A stretch of 39,899 nt of DNA from Rickettsiales bacterium (GTDB lineage Bacteria; Pseudomonadota; Alphaproteobacteria; Rs-D84): the NCBI GenBank assembly GCA_031283185.1, contig JAITCH010000003.1, positions 1 through 39,899 on the forward strand, read 5' to 3'. The position numbers and the translations under genes were made by a program. Of the stretch, positions 1-10,056 are shown one piece after another (the stretch's first letter is position 1; each line of letters begins with the position of its first letter). The notes under the pieces are model-generated. The model saw only the letters and a program-made list of their open reading frames with translations. It made no database searches and was not told the origin of the DNA.

Positions 1-3
1 CCC

Positions 4-1341
<1,338 letters not shown>

Positions 1342-1350
1342 AGCAGTCCC

Positions 1351-2658
1351 TTATGGCAGAAGAGGCGACCAAGACGGGTCGGTCGCATGTCCCGGGGTTT
1401 TTATTTCATATTCGTTATGCCCGGTTATATCAACCGACATCAATCGGCTTGCGCGTTCGGTATCGCTTACTTTGTCCGTAACGGAATATACTACGCGCCG
1501 TCCGTTCGGAGCCCACGAAGGGGATTCCATAAACCAGCCGGACGACAGGATTTTTTCACCCTTGCCGGTTGGCGACATAACGCCGATTGAAAAAGTATCT
1601 TTGCTCATTTTTGTAAATGCGATCATATCGCCGCGCGGAGACCAGGCGGGCGTTGCGTATCTTCCTGTGCCATAAGATATGCGAGTATCTTCCAGTGTGG
1701 CGAGATCCAGGACATGAATTTGCTGCGATCCCGATCGGTCGGAATTGAATGCCAATTTTTTCCCATCTGGCGAATATGAAGGCGAGGTATCAATGCCGTC
1801 ATAATAAGTAAGTTGTTTCAAGATTTTTGTATTCAGATCAAATTCGTAAAGATTCACGAATGTTCCATCAACCAAACTCATTGCGACTTTTTTCCCATCC
1901 GGCGAGAATTGCGGCGAAAAAGTCATACCCGCAAACCGCCCAAGTCTGCGCTGTTCGCCGTTGTTAAGATCCAAAGTCCAAACGGACGGATCATCGTCCC
2001 TGTATGAAAGGAAGACAAGGGTGTGCATATTCGGGGAAAAGACAGGCGATAAAACATTCACACCTGCGCCCGAAATATATCTGAAATTATATCCGTCGCT
2101 GTCCATAATGGCCAGCCGTTTGTTGCGGTGATCAACCGGGCCGGATTCTGCGATGAAAGCGATTTGCGTGTCGAAATATCCGCCTTCGCCAGTTAGCCGT
2201 TTATAAACTTCATCCCCCATTATATGAGAAAGGCGGCGTTTGGATTTTATTGTGGCGACCAGGCTTTCTGCTTCGATCTGTTCGCCGCTTTCAACATCCC
2301 ACAGGAAGAATTGCAGGCGGAGTTTATTGCCCTTGCCGGATGAAAGTTTTGCCTGGACAAGCGCGCGCGCCTTTATTAATGACCAATGTTCGAAAGAAGG
2401 CATTTCGCCGAACTTCAAGTTTTCTGGAAAACTATCCGGGTCAAGGATTTTGAACAGCCCGGTTTTCTCGAAATCGTTCTTTAATATCTTGGTAAGTTCC
2501 GCCGCGTCCCCGGACAGGTTTTTGCTTTCCGCTTCAAAATTAATGATGGCGATTGGGATTTGCGGGGCGTTTCCAGCGACTATATCCACGACCAATTGCG
2601 CCCGCGCCTGTGAAAAACAGGCTAAAAACAATGCGAAACAGATTATTTTCTTAAACAT
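1351..2658 (-). CDS. tolB: Tol-Pal system beta-propeller protein TolB
   Basis: A periplasmic 435-residue protein of the Tol-Pal complex, which links the inner membrane, peptidoglycan-bound Pal and the outer membrane during cell division. A signal peptide (about residues 1-20, cleaved after AQARA-like SQARA) precedes the N-terminal TolB domain, which contains PIAIINFEAE. The C-terminal half is a beta-propeller with repeated blades carrying SPNMHTLVFL, SPDGKKVAMS, SPDGKKLAFNSDRSG, SPRGDMIAF and APNGRRVVYS (PD40/WD40-like repeats). Length is normal for the family. The gene starts at 2658, 53 nt from the start of the divergent rluC gene, so the two share a short promoter region. The usual partners tolQ, tolR, tolA and pal are not in the window. 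A GT61 gene follows it closely. Confidence 0.95.
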   Translation of the reverse strand: MFKKIICFALFLACFSQARAQLVVDIVAGNAPQIPIAIINFEAESKNLSGDAAELTKILKNDFEKTGLFKILDPDSFPENLKFGEMPSFEHWSLIKARALVQAKLSSGKGNKLRLQFFLWDVESGEQIEAESLVATIKSKRRLSHIMGDEVYKRLTGEGGYFDTQIAFIAESGPVDHRNKRLAIMDSDGYNFRYISGAGVNVLSPVFSPNMHTLVFLSYRDDDPSVWTLDLNNGEQRRLGRFAGMTFSPQFSPDGKKVAMSLVDGTFVNLYEFDLNTKILKQLTYYDGIDTSPSYSPDGKKLAFNSDRSGSQQIHVLDLATLEDTRISYGTGRYATPAWSPRGDMIAFTKMSKDTFSIGVMSPTGKGEKILSSGWFMESPSWAPNGRRVVYSVTDKVSDTERASRLMSVDITGHNEYEIKTPGHATDPSWSPLLP

Positions 2659-2675
2659 TTATGGATTTTAATACT

Positions 2676-2704
2676 TTGACAGGGAAAAATCAATCGCTTA
2701 TAAT
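2676..2704 (+). promoter_or_regulatory. Perfect sigma70 promoter for rluC, leaderless
   Basis: TTGACA (2676-2681), a 17-nt spacer, then TATAAT (2699-2704): exact consensus hexamers at optimal spacing. The expected transcription start is about 2711-2712, and the ATG of rluC is at 2712, so the mRNA would have essentially no 5' leader. This also rules out the upstream in-frame ATG at 2661 as the main start. Confidence 0.8.
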
Positions 2705-2711
2705 TGGCAAA

Positions 2712-3656
2712 ATGACTAAACAAATACAACCGCTTAAAGTGCCCGCGACTATGGACGGCGTAAAACTGGATAGATTCCTGCTTCGCGCCTTTCCTGCGAT
2801 GCCAAAGCCTTTGTTCTATAAACTTTGTCGGACGGGCGAGATTCGTATAAATTCTCATCGCGCCAAAGGTGCAGAGCGTTTAGCAGGTGGCGACCAAGTT
2901 CGTGTTCCGCCTGTTTTATCCGATATGAAAAAAATTGAACTCCAAAGAACCGAAGACGGATCTAAATTTGATCTTGCCGATTTGGAAGTTCTTCGCCGCG
3001 CAATCATATATAATGACGATTCCTTGGTGGCGTTTAACAAGCCCGCTGGGCTTGCCGTCCAGGGCGGAACGAATGTGAAAAAGTCTATGGATAAAATGGT
3101 GTCCGCATTGTTTCCAGATGCGGAGATGCTGCCAGTGCATAGATTGGACAGAGAAACGAGCGGCGTTATTATATTTGCAAAAAATTTGGCGGCTGCGCGG
3201 AACTTGTCCGAACAACTTCACGATAAGACGGCGGAAAAAGAATATCTGGCGATTCTGGCGGGCGATGTTAAAAACAAATCCGGGCGCATAGAAACTTATG
3301 TGGCAAAAACCGGCAGCGATAGCGATCCAAAACTTGCCATAACGGAATATGAAGTATTGGGCGCGGTGCCTGGGCAAATGACGCTTGTTCGTTTTCGTCC
3401 AAAAACCGGGCGCACGCATCAACTGAGAATTCATTCGTCCAAAGAATTAAAGGCGGCGATATTCGGAGACGGACTTTACGGATTTAAGAAAGATGCGGAA
3501 AAATACGCGTTTGGGAAATGCCCAAAGGAACTTCACTTATTGGCGCGAAAATTATCCATATCGCATCCATTGACGGGCGAACGATTGGAATTGCAGGCCA
3601 AGGTTCCGGAATTTATGATGCCCGCGGTTCAGAATTTAGGGGGCGTAAATGATTAG
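2712..3656 (+). CDS. rluC: RluA/RluC-family large-subunit pseudouridine synthase
   Basis: Converts uridine to pseudouridine in 23S rRNA. From the ATG at 2712 the protein has 314 residues. An N-terminal S4-type RNA-binding domain (KLDRFLLRAF...RTGEIRIN) is followed by the catalytic domain with the motif HRLDRETSG (about residues 143-151), whose Asp is the family nucleophile, and RTHQLRIH towards the C-terminus. The start at 2712 is preferred over the ATG at 2661 because a consensus promoter lies between them. There is no Shine-Dalgarno site, as expected for a leaderless message. The last codons overlap the next gene by 8 nt, implying translational coupling to the AsmA-like protein. Assignment to RluC rather than RluD is by overall look and is less certain than the family. 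Confidence 0.88.
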   Translation: MTKQIQPLKVPATMDGVKLDRFLLRAFPAMPKPLFYKLCRTGEIRINSHRAKGAERLAGGDQVRVPPVLSDMKKIELQRTEDGSKFDLADLEVLRRAIIYNDDSLVAFNKPAGLAVQGGTNVKKSMDKMVSALFPDAEMLPVHRLDRETSGVIIFAKNLAAARNLSEQLHDKTAEKEYLAILAGDVKNKSGRIETYVAKTGSDSDPKLAITEYEVLGAVPGQMTLVRFRPKTGRTHQLRIHSSKELKAAIFGDGLYGFKKDAEKYAFGKCPKELHLLARKLSISHPLTGERLELQAKVPEFMMPAVQNLGGVND

Positions 3657-5745
3657 CAAGTTTCGCCAGAAACGGCGGCGCGTTCTTCGGTTTTTCAGAT
3701 TTCTTAAACACTTCACATTTTGGTCGCGTATGGTTATGCTGTCATTTATGGCCGCAGCCGTGTCGTTCGGCATCTTTATATACAAGGTTGATCCGAACGA
3801 TTACAAAGACAGAATAATTTCCGAAATTGAAAGTGCAGGAATTGATGTAGATGCAAAGGGAAGCATATCTTGGGAAGTATCATTTCGCCCAATCATAGTA
3901 TTCGAAAATGTCGCATTGACTGCGCCCGGGGCAAAGGCGACTATGTCAAAACTTCTTGTGAAAATAAATCTTATATCCCTGTTTCGCGAGCGCGCGACCA
4001 TCGAACAAATTTCCATCAACAATCTTAATTTGGAAATTTTGGAAAACGGAAATAATAAAAAGAGCAGCGCAGTAGAAGGCGGCGGCGACAGGATTATAGG
4101 AAACATTCCCGCGCATGAAATAATGCTTAGGAATCCGAAAGTGAAACTGAACGGCGAGACATATAATCCGCAGTTGTTGCGATTGACATTGGAACGCCGG
4201 GCGGATGCCGATGTGGTCGCACTTAAAATTATCCACGCGGGCGAAGTTTATGATGCGCGCACTATAATGGCCCCGCTTAATTCGGATCGCAAAGTCTATC
4301 CAGTTCGCGCGACCATACAGGGCGGCGGGATAAACCTTACGACCGATATTGCGCTGGAACAAAATAGTCTGGTTCCGATTAGTTTCAAGGTACGCGGCGC
4401 AGTCCGCGATATGGGCGGAGTGTTGGTGAAACTTGGGGCGGACGCGCCGAAAATTATGCCGTTTAATATAACTGCTGGTGGCGGGTTTGGACACGGCTCG
4501 CTCAAACTTAGCGAGTTTTCCGTTCAGAATTCTACGCTTCGCGCGGGCAGTGGAATAAATATATCCGGCGATATAAATTGGGGCGCGCCGCGCGGGAAAT
4601 TAAATGTAAAATTAAAATCCGACCGCCTTGTCCTTGGCGAAGTTTTCCCTGATCTTTACGGCGGGCCTAAAACAAAATGGATTCACCCAAACAGGCCGCT
4701 TAACGCGTTTAAAGATACGCCGATGCCGATTGCTATGCTGAAAACTTGGGACATTGCGGCGGACTTGGATTTGAAGTCGCTGAATGTTTATAGGAATTTA
4801 ACCATCCGAAATTCAGCAATTAAATTTAATTGGAAAAATGCTTCGGGCGCGGCAAAGATTGATGCGGGCATAGCGGGCGGCAAGGTCGCGGCGGTAATAC
4901 TCGGCGATATAGACGGGGATGAAATTTATGCGTCCGCAGCGGGGCGCGGAACGGATATTATAACCGGCAAGATCTTGGATGAAATAGAGCAGACTGAATT
5001 CCTGTCGCGCTTGCCATCGGACTTTGAGTTTGCATTAAAAGCGCGCGGAGGAAATTTATCACGGATTATGTCGACCGTTTCGGGACCCGTGCAGGTCTAT
5101 TCCACAGGACGCGGCTACGCGCATCGCGGTATGGCGACTTATTTATACGGCCAGGATTTGCTGACATCATTGGGCGAAGATGTTAAGAATTTATTCCGCT
5201 CTAATAAGGACGAAGATCAGATTCGTGTGGACTGCGCCGCGCTTAATTTGAAAGTGCGTAAAGGCGTGGTGTCAACCCGGCGCGGGATTGCGGTTGAATC
5301 AAATGTGTTTAATGTGAATGTCGCGGGCGATGTGGATTTGGGGGCAGAGAAAATAAGGGCGACTATTTCATCTCGCCCTGTGTCGGGTCTTCGCCTTAGC
5401 GTTACGGGCGATTTGATAAGTCTGATAGAGTTTGAAGGGAACCTAGCGGAGCCGGATATAAAATTAAATCGATCGGGCTTGCTGAATAAAGTCGCGGTTG
5501 GCGCGATGGCTGGAATCGCGCTTGCGCCATTGACGGGCGGTGCGAGTATAGCGGTGGGACTTGGAGCAGGGTGGCTGGGTGGAAATTTGATTTCAAGTTG
5601 GTTTGCGGATAATAATCCGTGCAAGACTGCGATGTCTCAGGACGCCGCGCCGATGGATCGGAATGATACGAAGTTTATGAGAATGCCTTTGGCCGAAAGC
5701 GCGGCAGAGATATTTGATGATGTCCGTGTTAGGTTGAGTAAATGA
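3649..5745 (+). CDS. AsmA-family envelope protein
   Basis: A 698-residue protein with a basic N-terminus, one transmembrane helix (about residues 27-45: MVMLSFMAAAVSFGIFIY) and a long periplasmic, beta-rich region. AsmA-family proteins are inner-membrane-anchored and are implicated in outer-membrane biogenesis and lipid transport. The family signature is the N-terminal pattern after the helix, with the repeated strand-rich segments typical of AsmA (SISWEVSFRPIIVFENVAL, and KLSEFSVQNSTL further on). Near the end a Gly/Ala-rich hydrophobic stretch (about 620-650) could be a second membrane-associated segment. It overlaps rluC by 8 nt and is followed after 14 nt by a LysE-type exporter, so the three genes probably form one transcript. 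Confidence 0.75.
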   Translation: MISKFRQKRRRVLRFFRFLKHFTFWSRMVMLSFMAAAVSFGIFIYKVDPNDYKDRIISEIESAGIDVDAKGSISWEVSFRPIIVFENVALTAPGAKATMSKLLVKINLISLFRERATIEQISINNLNLEILENGNNKKSSAVEGGGDRIIGNIPAHEIMLRNPKVKLNGETYNPQLLRLTLERRADADVVALKIIHAGEVYDARTIMAPLNSDRKVYPVRATIQGGGINLTTDIALEQNSLVPISFKVRGAVRDMGGVLVKLGADAPKIMPFNITAGGGFGHGSLKLSEFSVQNSTLRAGSGINISGDINWGAPRGKLNVKLKSDRLVLGEVFPDLYGGPKTKWIHPNRPLNAFKDTPMPIAMLKTWDIAADLDLKSLNVYRNLTIRNSAIKFNWKNASGAAKIDAGIAGGKVAAVILGDIDGDEIYASAAGRGTDIITGKILDEIEQTEFLSRLPSDFEFALKARGGNLSRIMSTVSGPVQVYSTGRGYAHRGMATYLYGQDLLTSLGEDVKNLFRSNKDEDQIRVDCAALNLKVRKGVVSTRRGIAVESNVFNVNVAGDVDLGAEKIRATISSRPVSGLRLSVTGDLISLIEFEGNLAEPDIKLNRSGLLNKVAVGAMAGIALAPLTGGASIAVGLGAGWLGGNLISSWFADNNPCKTAMSQDAAPMDRNDTKFMRMPLAESAAEIFDDVRVRLSK

Positions 5746-5759
5746 GGAGCAAATAAAGA

Positions 5760-6365
5760 ATGGAAAATTTCATAGTCATTTCCGGGATATTTTTGCTCGG
5801 CGCGATGAGTCCGGGGCCAGACCTTATAATCACTATGCGGCAAAGCCTGTTAAACGGCCGCTTTGCTGGAATTCTTGCCGCCATTGGAATTTTCTTTGGC
5901 TGCTGTTTAAATGCCATAATATCGATCGCCGGTCTTGGCTTGATAATTTATCAATCAGCAATTGCATTTGGTATATTGAAAATTATCGGCGCGTCATACT
6001 TGATTTATCTGGCGTATAATTCATTCAAGTCCAAGGGTATAAATATCGAAAAAGAAAAGCAACAGGAGACAAACAAGAAAGAGAATCCATTTCTTATTGG
6101 ATTTTTGACGAACGCATCCAATCCAAAGGTCATTTTATTTATGCTCGCGCTGTTTCCGATTATAGTCCCGCCGGAAACTTCTTTGGCAATTAAGGCGGGT
6201 TATGGATTATGGTATGCGGTGGTAGTTTCTGGATGGTTTGTTTTTGTGTCGTTTGTATTTTCTAATGTCCGGGCGCGAATGATATTTTCACGGGCTTCGA
6301 AATATATAGATTATTCATTCGGAATAATCCTAGCAATGTTGGGAATAAGACTTTTGTTTATGTAA
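5760..6365 (+). CDS. LysE/RhtB-family amino-acid exporter
   Basis: A 201-residue integral membrane protein of the LysE/RhtB superfamily, which exports amino acids or related metabolites from the cytoplasm. The N-terminal motif GAMSPGPDLI (about residues 13-22) is the hallmark, followed by about six hydrophobic helices. FLTNASNPKVILFML is the second conserved family segment. Length is standard. A GAGGAG ribosome site lies between the AsmA stop and this ATG. The substrate cannot be inferred. Immediately after the stop codon lies a relic of a small HTH gene. Confidence 0.88.
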   Translation: MENFIVISGIFLLGAMSPGPDLIITMRQSLLNGRFAGILAAIGIFFGCCLNAIISIAGLGLIIYQSAIAFGILKIIGASYLIYLAYNSFKSKGINIEKEKQQETNKKENPFLIGFLTNASNPKVILFMLALFPIIVPPETSLAIKAGYGLWYAVVVSGWFVFVSFVFSNVRARMIFSRASKYIDYSFGIILAMLGIRLLFM

Positions 6366-6384
6366 GGCCGCAGCATCAGGATTT

Positions 6385-6486
6385 ATTAATAGTATATCCA
6401 AGATACTTCGTGCTAACAACTGCGACCTGATGGACTTTGTAAGGATATATATGAAATCACTAGAACGACCCGAAAAGAAAAAATAA
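6385..6486 (+). pseudogene. Relic of a small HTH repressor gene (3' part only)
   Basis: Reading from 6385 to the TAA at 6484-6486 gives a 33-residue tail containing NSISKILRANNCDLMDF. It is nearly identical to the C-terminal third of the intact HTH protein encoded at 10057-10314, both at DNA level and in frame. No matching 5' half is present: homology begins about 20 nt after the LysE stop. This is a duplicated and truncated copy, or the scar of an excised element beside the tRNA-Thr gene. Confidence 0.8.
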
Positions 6487-6549
6487 GTCTTGCGTTTTCA
6501 TTGAATTGCGGAACGGGTAGAGCGGCTTGTTCCGTCATAAAAATTGACC

Positions 6550-6577
6550 TTGCATTTTTCGGCTTCTTGCGTATAAT
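6550..6577 (+). promoter_or_regulatory. Promoter of tRNA-Thr
   Basis: TTGCAT (6550-6555), a 16-nt spacer and TATAAT (6572-6577), ending 11 nt before the tRNA 5' end. Confidence 0.6.
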
Positions 6578-6588
6578 TCCCTAAATTC

Positions 6589-6662
6589 GCCCCCATAGTA
6601 TAGTGGTAGAACAGATCCTTGGTAAGGATCAGGTGCAAGTCCGATTCTTGCTGGGGGCACCA
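6589..6662 (+). tRNA. tRNA-Thr (anticodon GGT)
   Basis: The acceptor stem GCCCCCA pairs with TGGGGGC. Discriminator A is followed by an encoded CCA (6660-6662). The anticodon stem GATCC/GGATC encloses the loop TTGGTAA, giving anticodon GGT. The T arm is GCAAG/CTTGC. The D stem is weak, with one mismatch, but the other helices are perfect. It is flanked upstream by an HTH gene relic, hinting at past integration nearby. Confidence 0.93.
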
Positions 6663-6712
6663 CCTTTCGCTTATTATTTTAGTCTTGACATCTTCTTCTC
6701 CTTTTTTAAGGA

Positions 6713-7453
6713 TCACAAATACATAACCAATAAAACTGCGCCTAGGGCAAGGCGGTAAATCGCAAATGGCGCAAACGAAAACTTCCGCACAAATCCCAGC
6801 ATCAACCTTATCGCCAACAACGAAAATACCGCGCTGAGTGCCATCGTGATTCCTGCCGCCGACCAATTAACGCTCTCGGCACTGCCGAGTGCCTTTAACA
6901 ATTCATATCCGCCCGCCGCCGCAATCGCAGGCATCGACATCAAAAACGCAAAATCCAAGGCATCCGCCCGCGACACTCCCCTTGCCCGCATCGCCGTTAT
7001 TGTAATTCCGCTCCGCGACACCCCAGGTATCAAGGCCGCCACTTGCGCGAGGCCTGCGATAAACGCTGTTCCGTATGATACTTCGCGCCCGGATTTTCCG
7101 AATCGGTCAGCGACATAAAGCAGCGCGCCGAACACTATGGAATTTATTGCAATAATCACAATCCCGCGCGGCGGGTCTATAAACAACCCCAGCAGCAGCA
7201 CCGGCAGAAACGACAATGAAATTTTCATCATCAGCGGATTTCGGAAATCCAATAATTCCACAATCCTTGCCCGGTAATGCCACATTACCGCCAATAACGA
7301 CCCGACATGAACCGCAACATCAATGAACATCCCCTGGTCTTCCGCGCCCATAAAGGACGGCAACAAGGCCAGATGCGCGGACGAACTGACCGGCAGGAAT
7401 TCGGTAAAGCCTTGGAGTGCCGCCAGCAGAACCATATAGTCGAACGAAAGCAT
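6713..7453 (-). CDS. uppP: Undecaprenyl-diphosphatase UppP (BacA)
   Basis: Dephosphorylates undecaprenyl diphosphate at the membrane to recycle the lipid carrier of peptidoglycan and other glycans; overproduction confers bacitracin resistance in other bacteria. The 246-residue polytopic protein has both family motifs: QGFTEFLPVSSSAHL (about residues 14-28) and GVSRSGITIT (144-153), which supply the catalytic Glu, Ser and Arg residues. It is slightly shorter than the usual 260-270 residues. An AGGTG ribosome site precedes the ATG. It is divergent from aspS, with only 62 nt between starts, so the promoters overlap. Confidence 0.95.
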   Translation of the reverse strand: MLSFDYMVLLAALQGFTEFLPVSSSAHLALLPSFMGAEDQGMFIDVAVHVGSLLAVMWHYRARIVELLDFRNPLMMKISLSFLPVLLLGLFIDPPRGIVIIAINSIVFGALLYVADRFGKSGREVSYGTAFIAGLAQVAALIPGVSRSGITITAMRARGVSRADALDFAFLMSMPAIAAAGGYELLKALGSAESVNWSAAGITMALSAVFSLLAIRLMLGFVRKFSFAPFAIYRLALGAVLLVMYL

Positions 7454-7462
7454 TTTTACACC

Positions 7463-7490
7463 TTTACTTTTTGGATTTTGTCCGTATAAT
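7463..7490 (+). promoter_or_regulatory. Promoter of aspS
   Basis: TTTACT (7463-7468), a 16-nt spacer and TATAAT (7485-7490). An AAGGA ribosome site at 7505-7509 precedes the ATG at 7516. Confidence 0.6.
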
Positions 7491-7515
7491 ATACCCCATA
7501 CTTTAAGGAAAAATT

Positions 7516-9282
7516 ATGAACATTTCAAGCAAATACAGAACCCATACCTGCGGCGGAATATCGGAAAAAGATGTCGGGGCAAATGTCGTCTTGTCCGGCT
7601 GGCTGCACAGGAAACGCGACCACGGCGGATTATTATTCGTTGATTTGCGCGACAATTATGGAATAACGCAATGCGTTGTTGACTTGGCGGATAGCGCGTT
7701 GGCTGGCGTGGAAAAAATCCATCCTGAATCTGTAATTACCATCCGCGGATCTGTTGTGCTTCGCACCCCAGACCAGATTAATGACAAGATTCCGACCGGG
7801 CGGGTTGAGGTAAAAGTTGCGAATGTTGAGGTTTTGACCGAGGCTGCCCCCTTGCCGTTCCAAGTCTTCGGCGAAGAAGAAACAAATGAAGAACTACGGC
7901 TGACTTATAGATATTTGGCGCAGCGGCGCGACCGGCTTCACGCGAATGTTCTGGGTCGCAACCGCATAGTGAAATTCATCCGCGACAAGATGTGGGGCTT
8001 GGGCTTTTCGGATTTCCAAACGCCGATACTTACGGTGTCCAGCCCGGAAGGCGCGCGCGATTTCCTTGTGCCTTCGCGTTTGCATCACGGCGAATTTTAC
8101 GCGCTACCCCAAGCCCCGCAGCAATTCAAGCAGTTGCTGATGCTTGGCGGATTCGACAGGTATTTTCAGATTTCGCCGTGCTTCCGCGATGAAGATTTGC
8201 GCGCCGACCGATTAATAGAATTTTATCAGTTGGATGTGGAAATGTCTTTTGCCGAAGTGCCGGAAATTCAGAAAGTTTTCGAAGAAGTTATAACCTCAAC
8301 AATTCGTGAATTCGCGCCGAATGTAAAATTGTCGGATAAAATTCCGCATATTTCGCACGCAGAGGCGGCACTTAAATACGGCAGCGACAAACCTGATTTG
8401 CGAAACCCGATTGTTATTGCAGATGTGTCGGAAATTTTTGCCGCGTCTGACTTTGCGATATTCGCTGATGCTGTTAAGGGCGGCGCAGTTGTGCGCGCGA
8501 TTCCCGCGCCAAACACCGCCGACAAACCGCGTTCTTTCTTTGATAAAATGGGCGAATTTGCGACCAAGGAATTGGGTCTGGGCGGACTTGGATATATAGT
8601 CTATGCGCCGGGCGAAGCGAAGGGTCCCGTTGCAAAAAAGTTGACCGCAGAACAAGTCGCTGCGATAAAAACCGCAGCGGGCGCAAAGGACGGCGACACC
8701 ATATTCTTCGTCTGCGATAAAAAATATGAAGCGGCGAAAGCCGCGGGAAAAATCCGCATAAAACTCGGCGAAGATTTGGGCTTGATTGATGCGTCCGAAT
8801 ATAAACTCTGTTGGGTGGATGATTTCCCGATGTATGAATTGAATGAAGAAACCGGCGCGATAGATTTCGGACATAATCCATTCAGTCTGCCCAAGGGAAG
8901 TTTGGACGGCAACCCGCTTGAAATTCTGGCAAACCAATATGATATGGTTTTGAACGGTTGGGAAATTTGTTCGGGCGGACTGCGCAACTATAACCCGGAT
9001 ATGATGATTAAGGCGTTTAAGATTGCCGGTTATACCGAAGAAGATGTTAAGACTAAATTTTCAGGGCTTTGGACTGCGTTCCAATATGGTGTTCCTCCGC
9101 ACGGCGGATTTGCGGCAGGGATCGATCGCATAGTTTGTATATTACTTGGTGAGCCAAATTTACGGGAATGCGTTGCGTTCACGACCAATCAGCGCGGACA
9201 AGATTTAATGCTTGGATCGCCGCGGGCAGTATCTGAATTACAACTTCGCGAAGCCCATATACAGATTCGGAAAAAGGGTTAA
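7516..9282 (+). CDS. aspS: Aspartate--tRNA ligase
   Basis: A class II aminoacyl-tRNA synthetase that charges tRNA-Asp. The 588-residue length is standard for the bacterial type. The N-terminal OB-fold anticodon-binding domain ([23 protein letters not shown], in two parts) is followed by the catalytic core with motif 2 ([11 protein letters not shown]), a GAD insertion in the middle, and motif 3 ([11 protein letters not shown]). In many alphaproteobacteria this enzyme is non-discriminating and also charges tRNA-Asn; whether that applies here cannot be told. It is a single gene with its own promoter. A long hairpin overlaps its stop codon. Confidence 0.97.
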   Translation: MNISSKYRTHTCGGISEKDVGANVVLSGWLHRKRDHGGLLFVDLRDNYGITQCVVDLADSALAGVEKIHPESVITIRGSVVLRTPDQINDKIPTGRVEVKVANVEVLTEAAPLPFQVFGEEETNEELRLTYRYLAQRRDRLHANVLGRNRIVKFIRDKMWGLGFSDFQTPILTVSSPEGARDFLVPSRLHHGEFYALPQAPQQFKQLLMLGGFDRYFQISPCFRDEDLRADRLIEFYQLDVEMSFAEVPEIQKVFEEVITSTIREFAPNVKLSDKIPHISHAEAALKYGSDKPDLRNPIVIADVSEIFAASDFAIFADAVKGGAVVRAIPAPNTADKPRSFFDKMGEFATKELGLGGLGYIVYAPGEAKGPVAKKLTAEQVAAIKTAAGAKDGDTIFFVCDKKYEAAKAAGKIRIKLGEDLGLIDASEYKLCWVDDFPMYELNEETGAIDFGHNPFSLPKGSLDGNPLEILANQYDMVLNGWEICSGGLRNYNPDMMIKAFKIAGYTEEDVKTKFSGLWTAFQYGVPPHGGFAAGIDRIVCILLGEPNLRECVAFTTNQRGQDLMLGSPRAVSELQLREAHIQIRKKG

Positions 9283-9297
9283 ATCCTTTTTCGAATC
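9264..9297. terminator. Hairpin shared by convergent aspS and OMP gene
   Basis: GATTCG and AAAAAGG pair with CCTTTTT and CGAATC, with one bulged G and a 7-nt loop that contains the aspS stop codon. The sequence beyond has no long T run, so termination may rely on the T-rich arm itself. The gene on the other strand ends at 9299. Confidence 0.5.
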
Positions 9298-9298
9298 A

Positions 9299-9940
9299 TT
9301 AAAACTCATATCTTAATCCGATGGTTGCATTCAACAGCCGAAAGTTTTCATCATAAATTTTTGTCAGCAGAATTCTTGCGCCGACATCTGCTTTCAAATT
9401 TTTAGTTATATCAATTCCCACTCCGCCACCAACTCCATACATAAATGATGTTTCAAAGTCAGAGCGTTCACGAAAGACGGGATTTTGGCTGCCGCCATTA
9501 GTCTGTCCACATTTGCTAATAGATGAAGCATCGTATGAACACTGCTCTTGGCTTTCTGAATTAAATTTCGCAAATCCAAGACCAGCCCCTACATACGGCC
9601 TTAATCGGAAACCTTTCATAAAATCAACATACCCGTTCACAAGGTATGTTTCAATGGTGCGATCTAACTTGGTCATTTGCCAGTGTTCATCGGACACATA
9701 TTCAAATTGTTTGTTATAATTTTGGGTTCCAACTTCCAATTCGCCGCGCCAACTTAAAATCTTGTTGGCCCCGATTACCGCACCGAATGCGCCGGAAAGA
9801 GCCAGACTTGTCGGAGTATCGTTCACATCTTGGAACCGGGTCGCGCCAATTTTTCCAGATAGATATGCTTGCGGAGCGGCCATCAAATCAGCATTAGGAA
9901 TTAGTGCCAATGCAGATATTATCGTGATGAATTTTTTCAT
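9299..9940 (-). CDS. Outer-membrane beta-barrel surface protein
   Basis: A 213-residue protein with a signal peptide (about residues 1-22, ending ADLMAA), a run of alternating hydrophobic beta strands, and a C-terminal Phe (GLRYEF), the usual signal for insertion by the BAM complex. It fits the OmpA-N/opacity-like 8-strand barrel families: strands such as RPYVGAGLGFAKF and FMYGVGGGVGIDI are typical. A loop region contains two Cys (QCSYDASSISKC). The start is placed at MKKFIT (ATG at 9940). The longer in-frame start beginning MRGGGGG is translated from a poly-G tract and is unlikely. That G16 tract lies 4 nt before the ATG, where the ribosome-binding site should be, so expression may change with tract length. 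It is divergent from an HTH regulator gene. Confidence 0.82.
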   Translation of the reverse strand: MKKFITIISALALIPNADLMAAPQAYLSGKIGATRFQDVNDTPTSLALSGAFGAVIGANKILSWRGELEVGTQNYNKQFEYVSDEHWQMTKLDRTIETYLVNGYVDFMKGFRLRPYVGAGLGFAKFNSESQEQCSYDASSISKCGQTNGGSQNPVFRERSDFETSFMYGVGGGVGIDITKNLKADVGARILLTKIYDENFRLLNATIGLRYEF

Positions 9941-9944
9941 ATTT

Positions 9945-9960
9945 CCCCCCCCCCCCCCCC
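9945..9960. repeat. G16/C16 tract at the OMP ribosome-binding site
   Basis: Sixteen consecutive C on the plus strand, which are G16 in the mRNA of the outer-membrane protein, separated from its ATG by AAAT. The tract takes the place of the Shine-Dalgarno region. Length change would alter ribosome docking or spacing without changing the coding frame. Confidence 0.9.
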
Positions 9961-10029
9961 GCATACAAAAATCAAGTGGAATAATTTAGGAATATCTCCC
10001 GCTAGAAATCCGCTGTTGGTTCCACCATA

Positions 10030-10041
10030 ATTCCTAGGAAT
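10030..10041. promoter_or_regulatory. Palindromic operator candidate ATTCCTAGGAAT
   Basis: A perfect 12-bp palindrome lies 15 nt before the HTH gene and between it and the divergent outer-membrane protein gene. A half-site TAGGAAT recurs at 9987-9993. The position suits autoregulation by the HTH protein, perhaps with control of the barrel gene too. Confidence 0.45.
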
Positions 10042-10056
10042 CAAAAAGGAGAGAAT

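Noticed and set aside
2661-2663. rluC start at 2661
   Set aside because: A perfect promoter lies inside that extension, and the extra 17 residues are not part of the S4 domain.
9941-9964. Outer-membrane protein start upstream, giving MRGGGGGN
   Set aside because: The extension is translated from the poly-G tract and would break the signal peptide. The ATG at 9940 gives a normal one.
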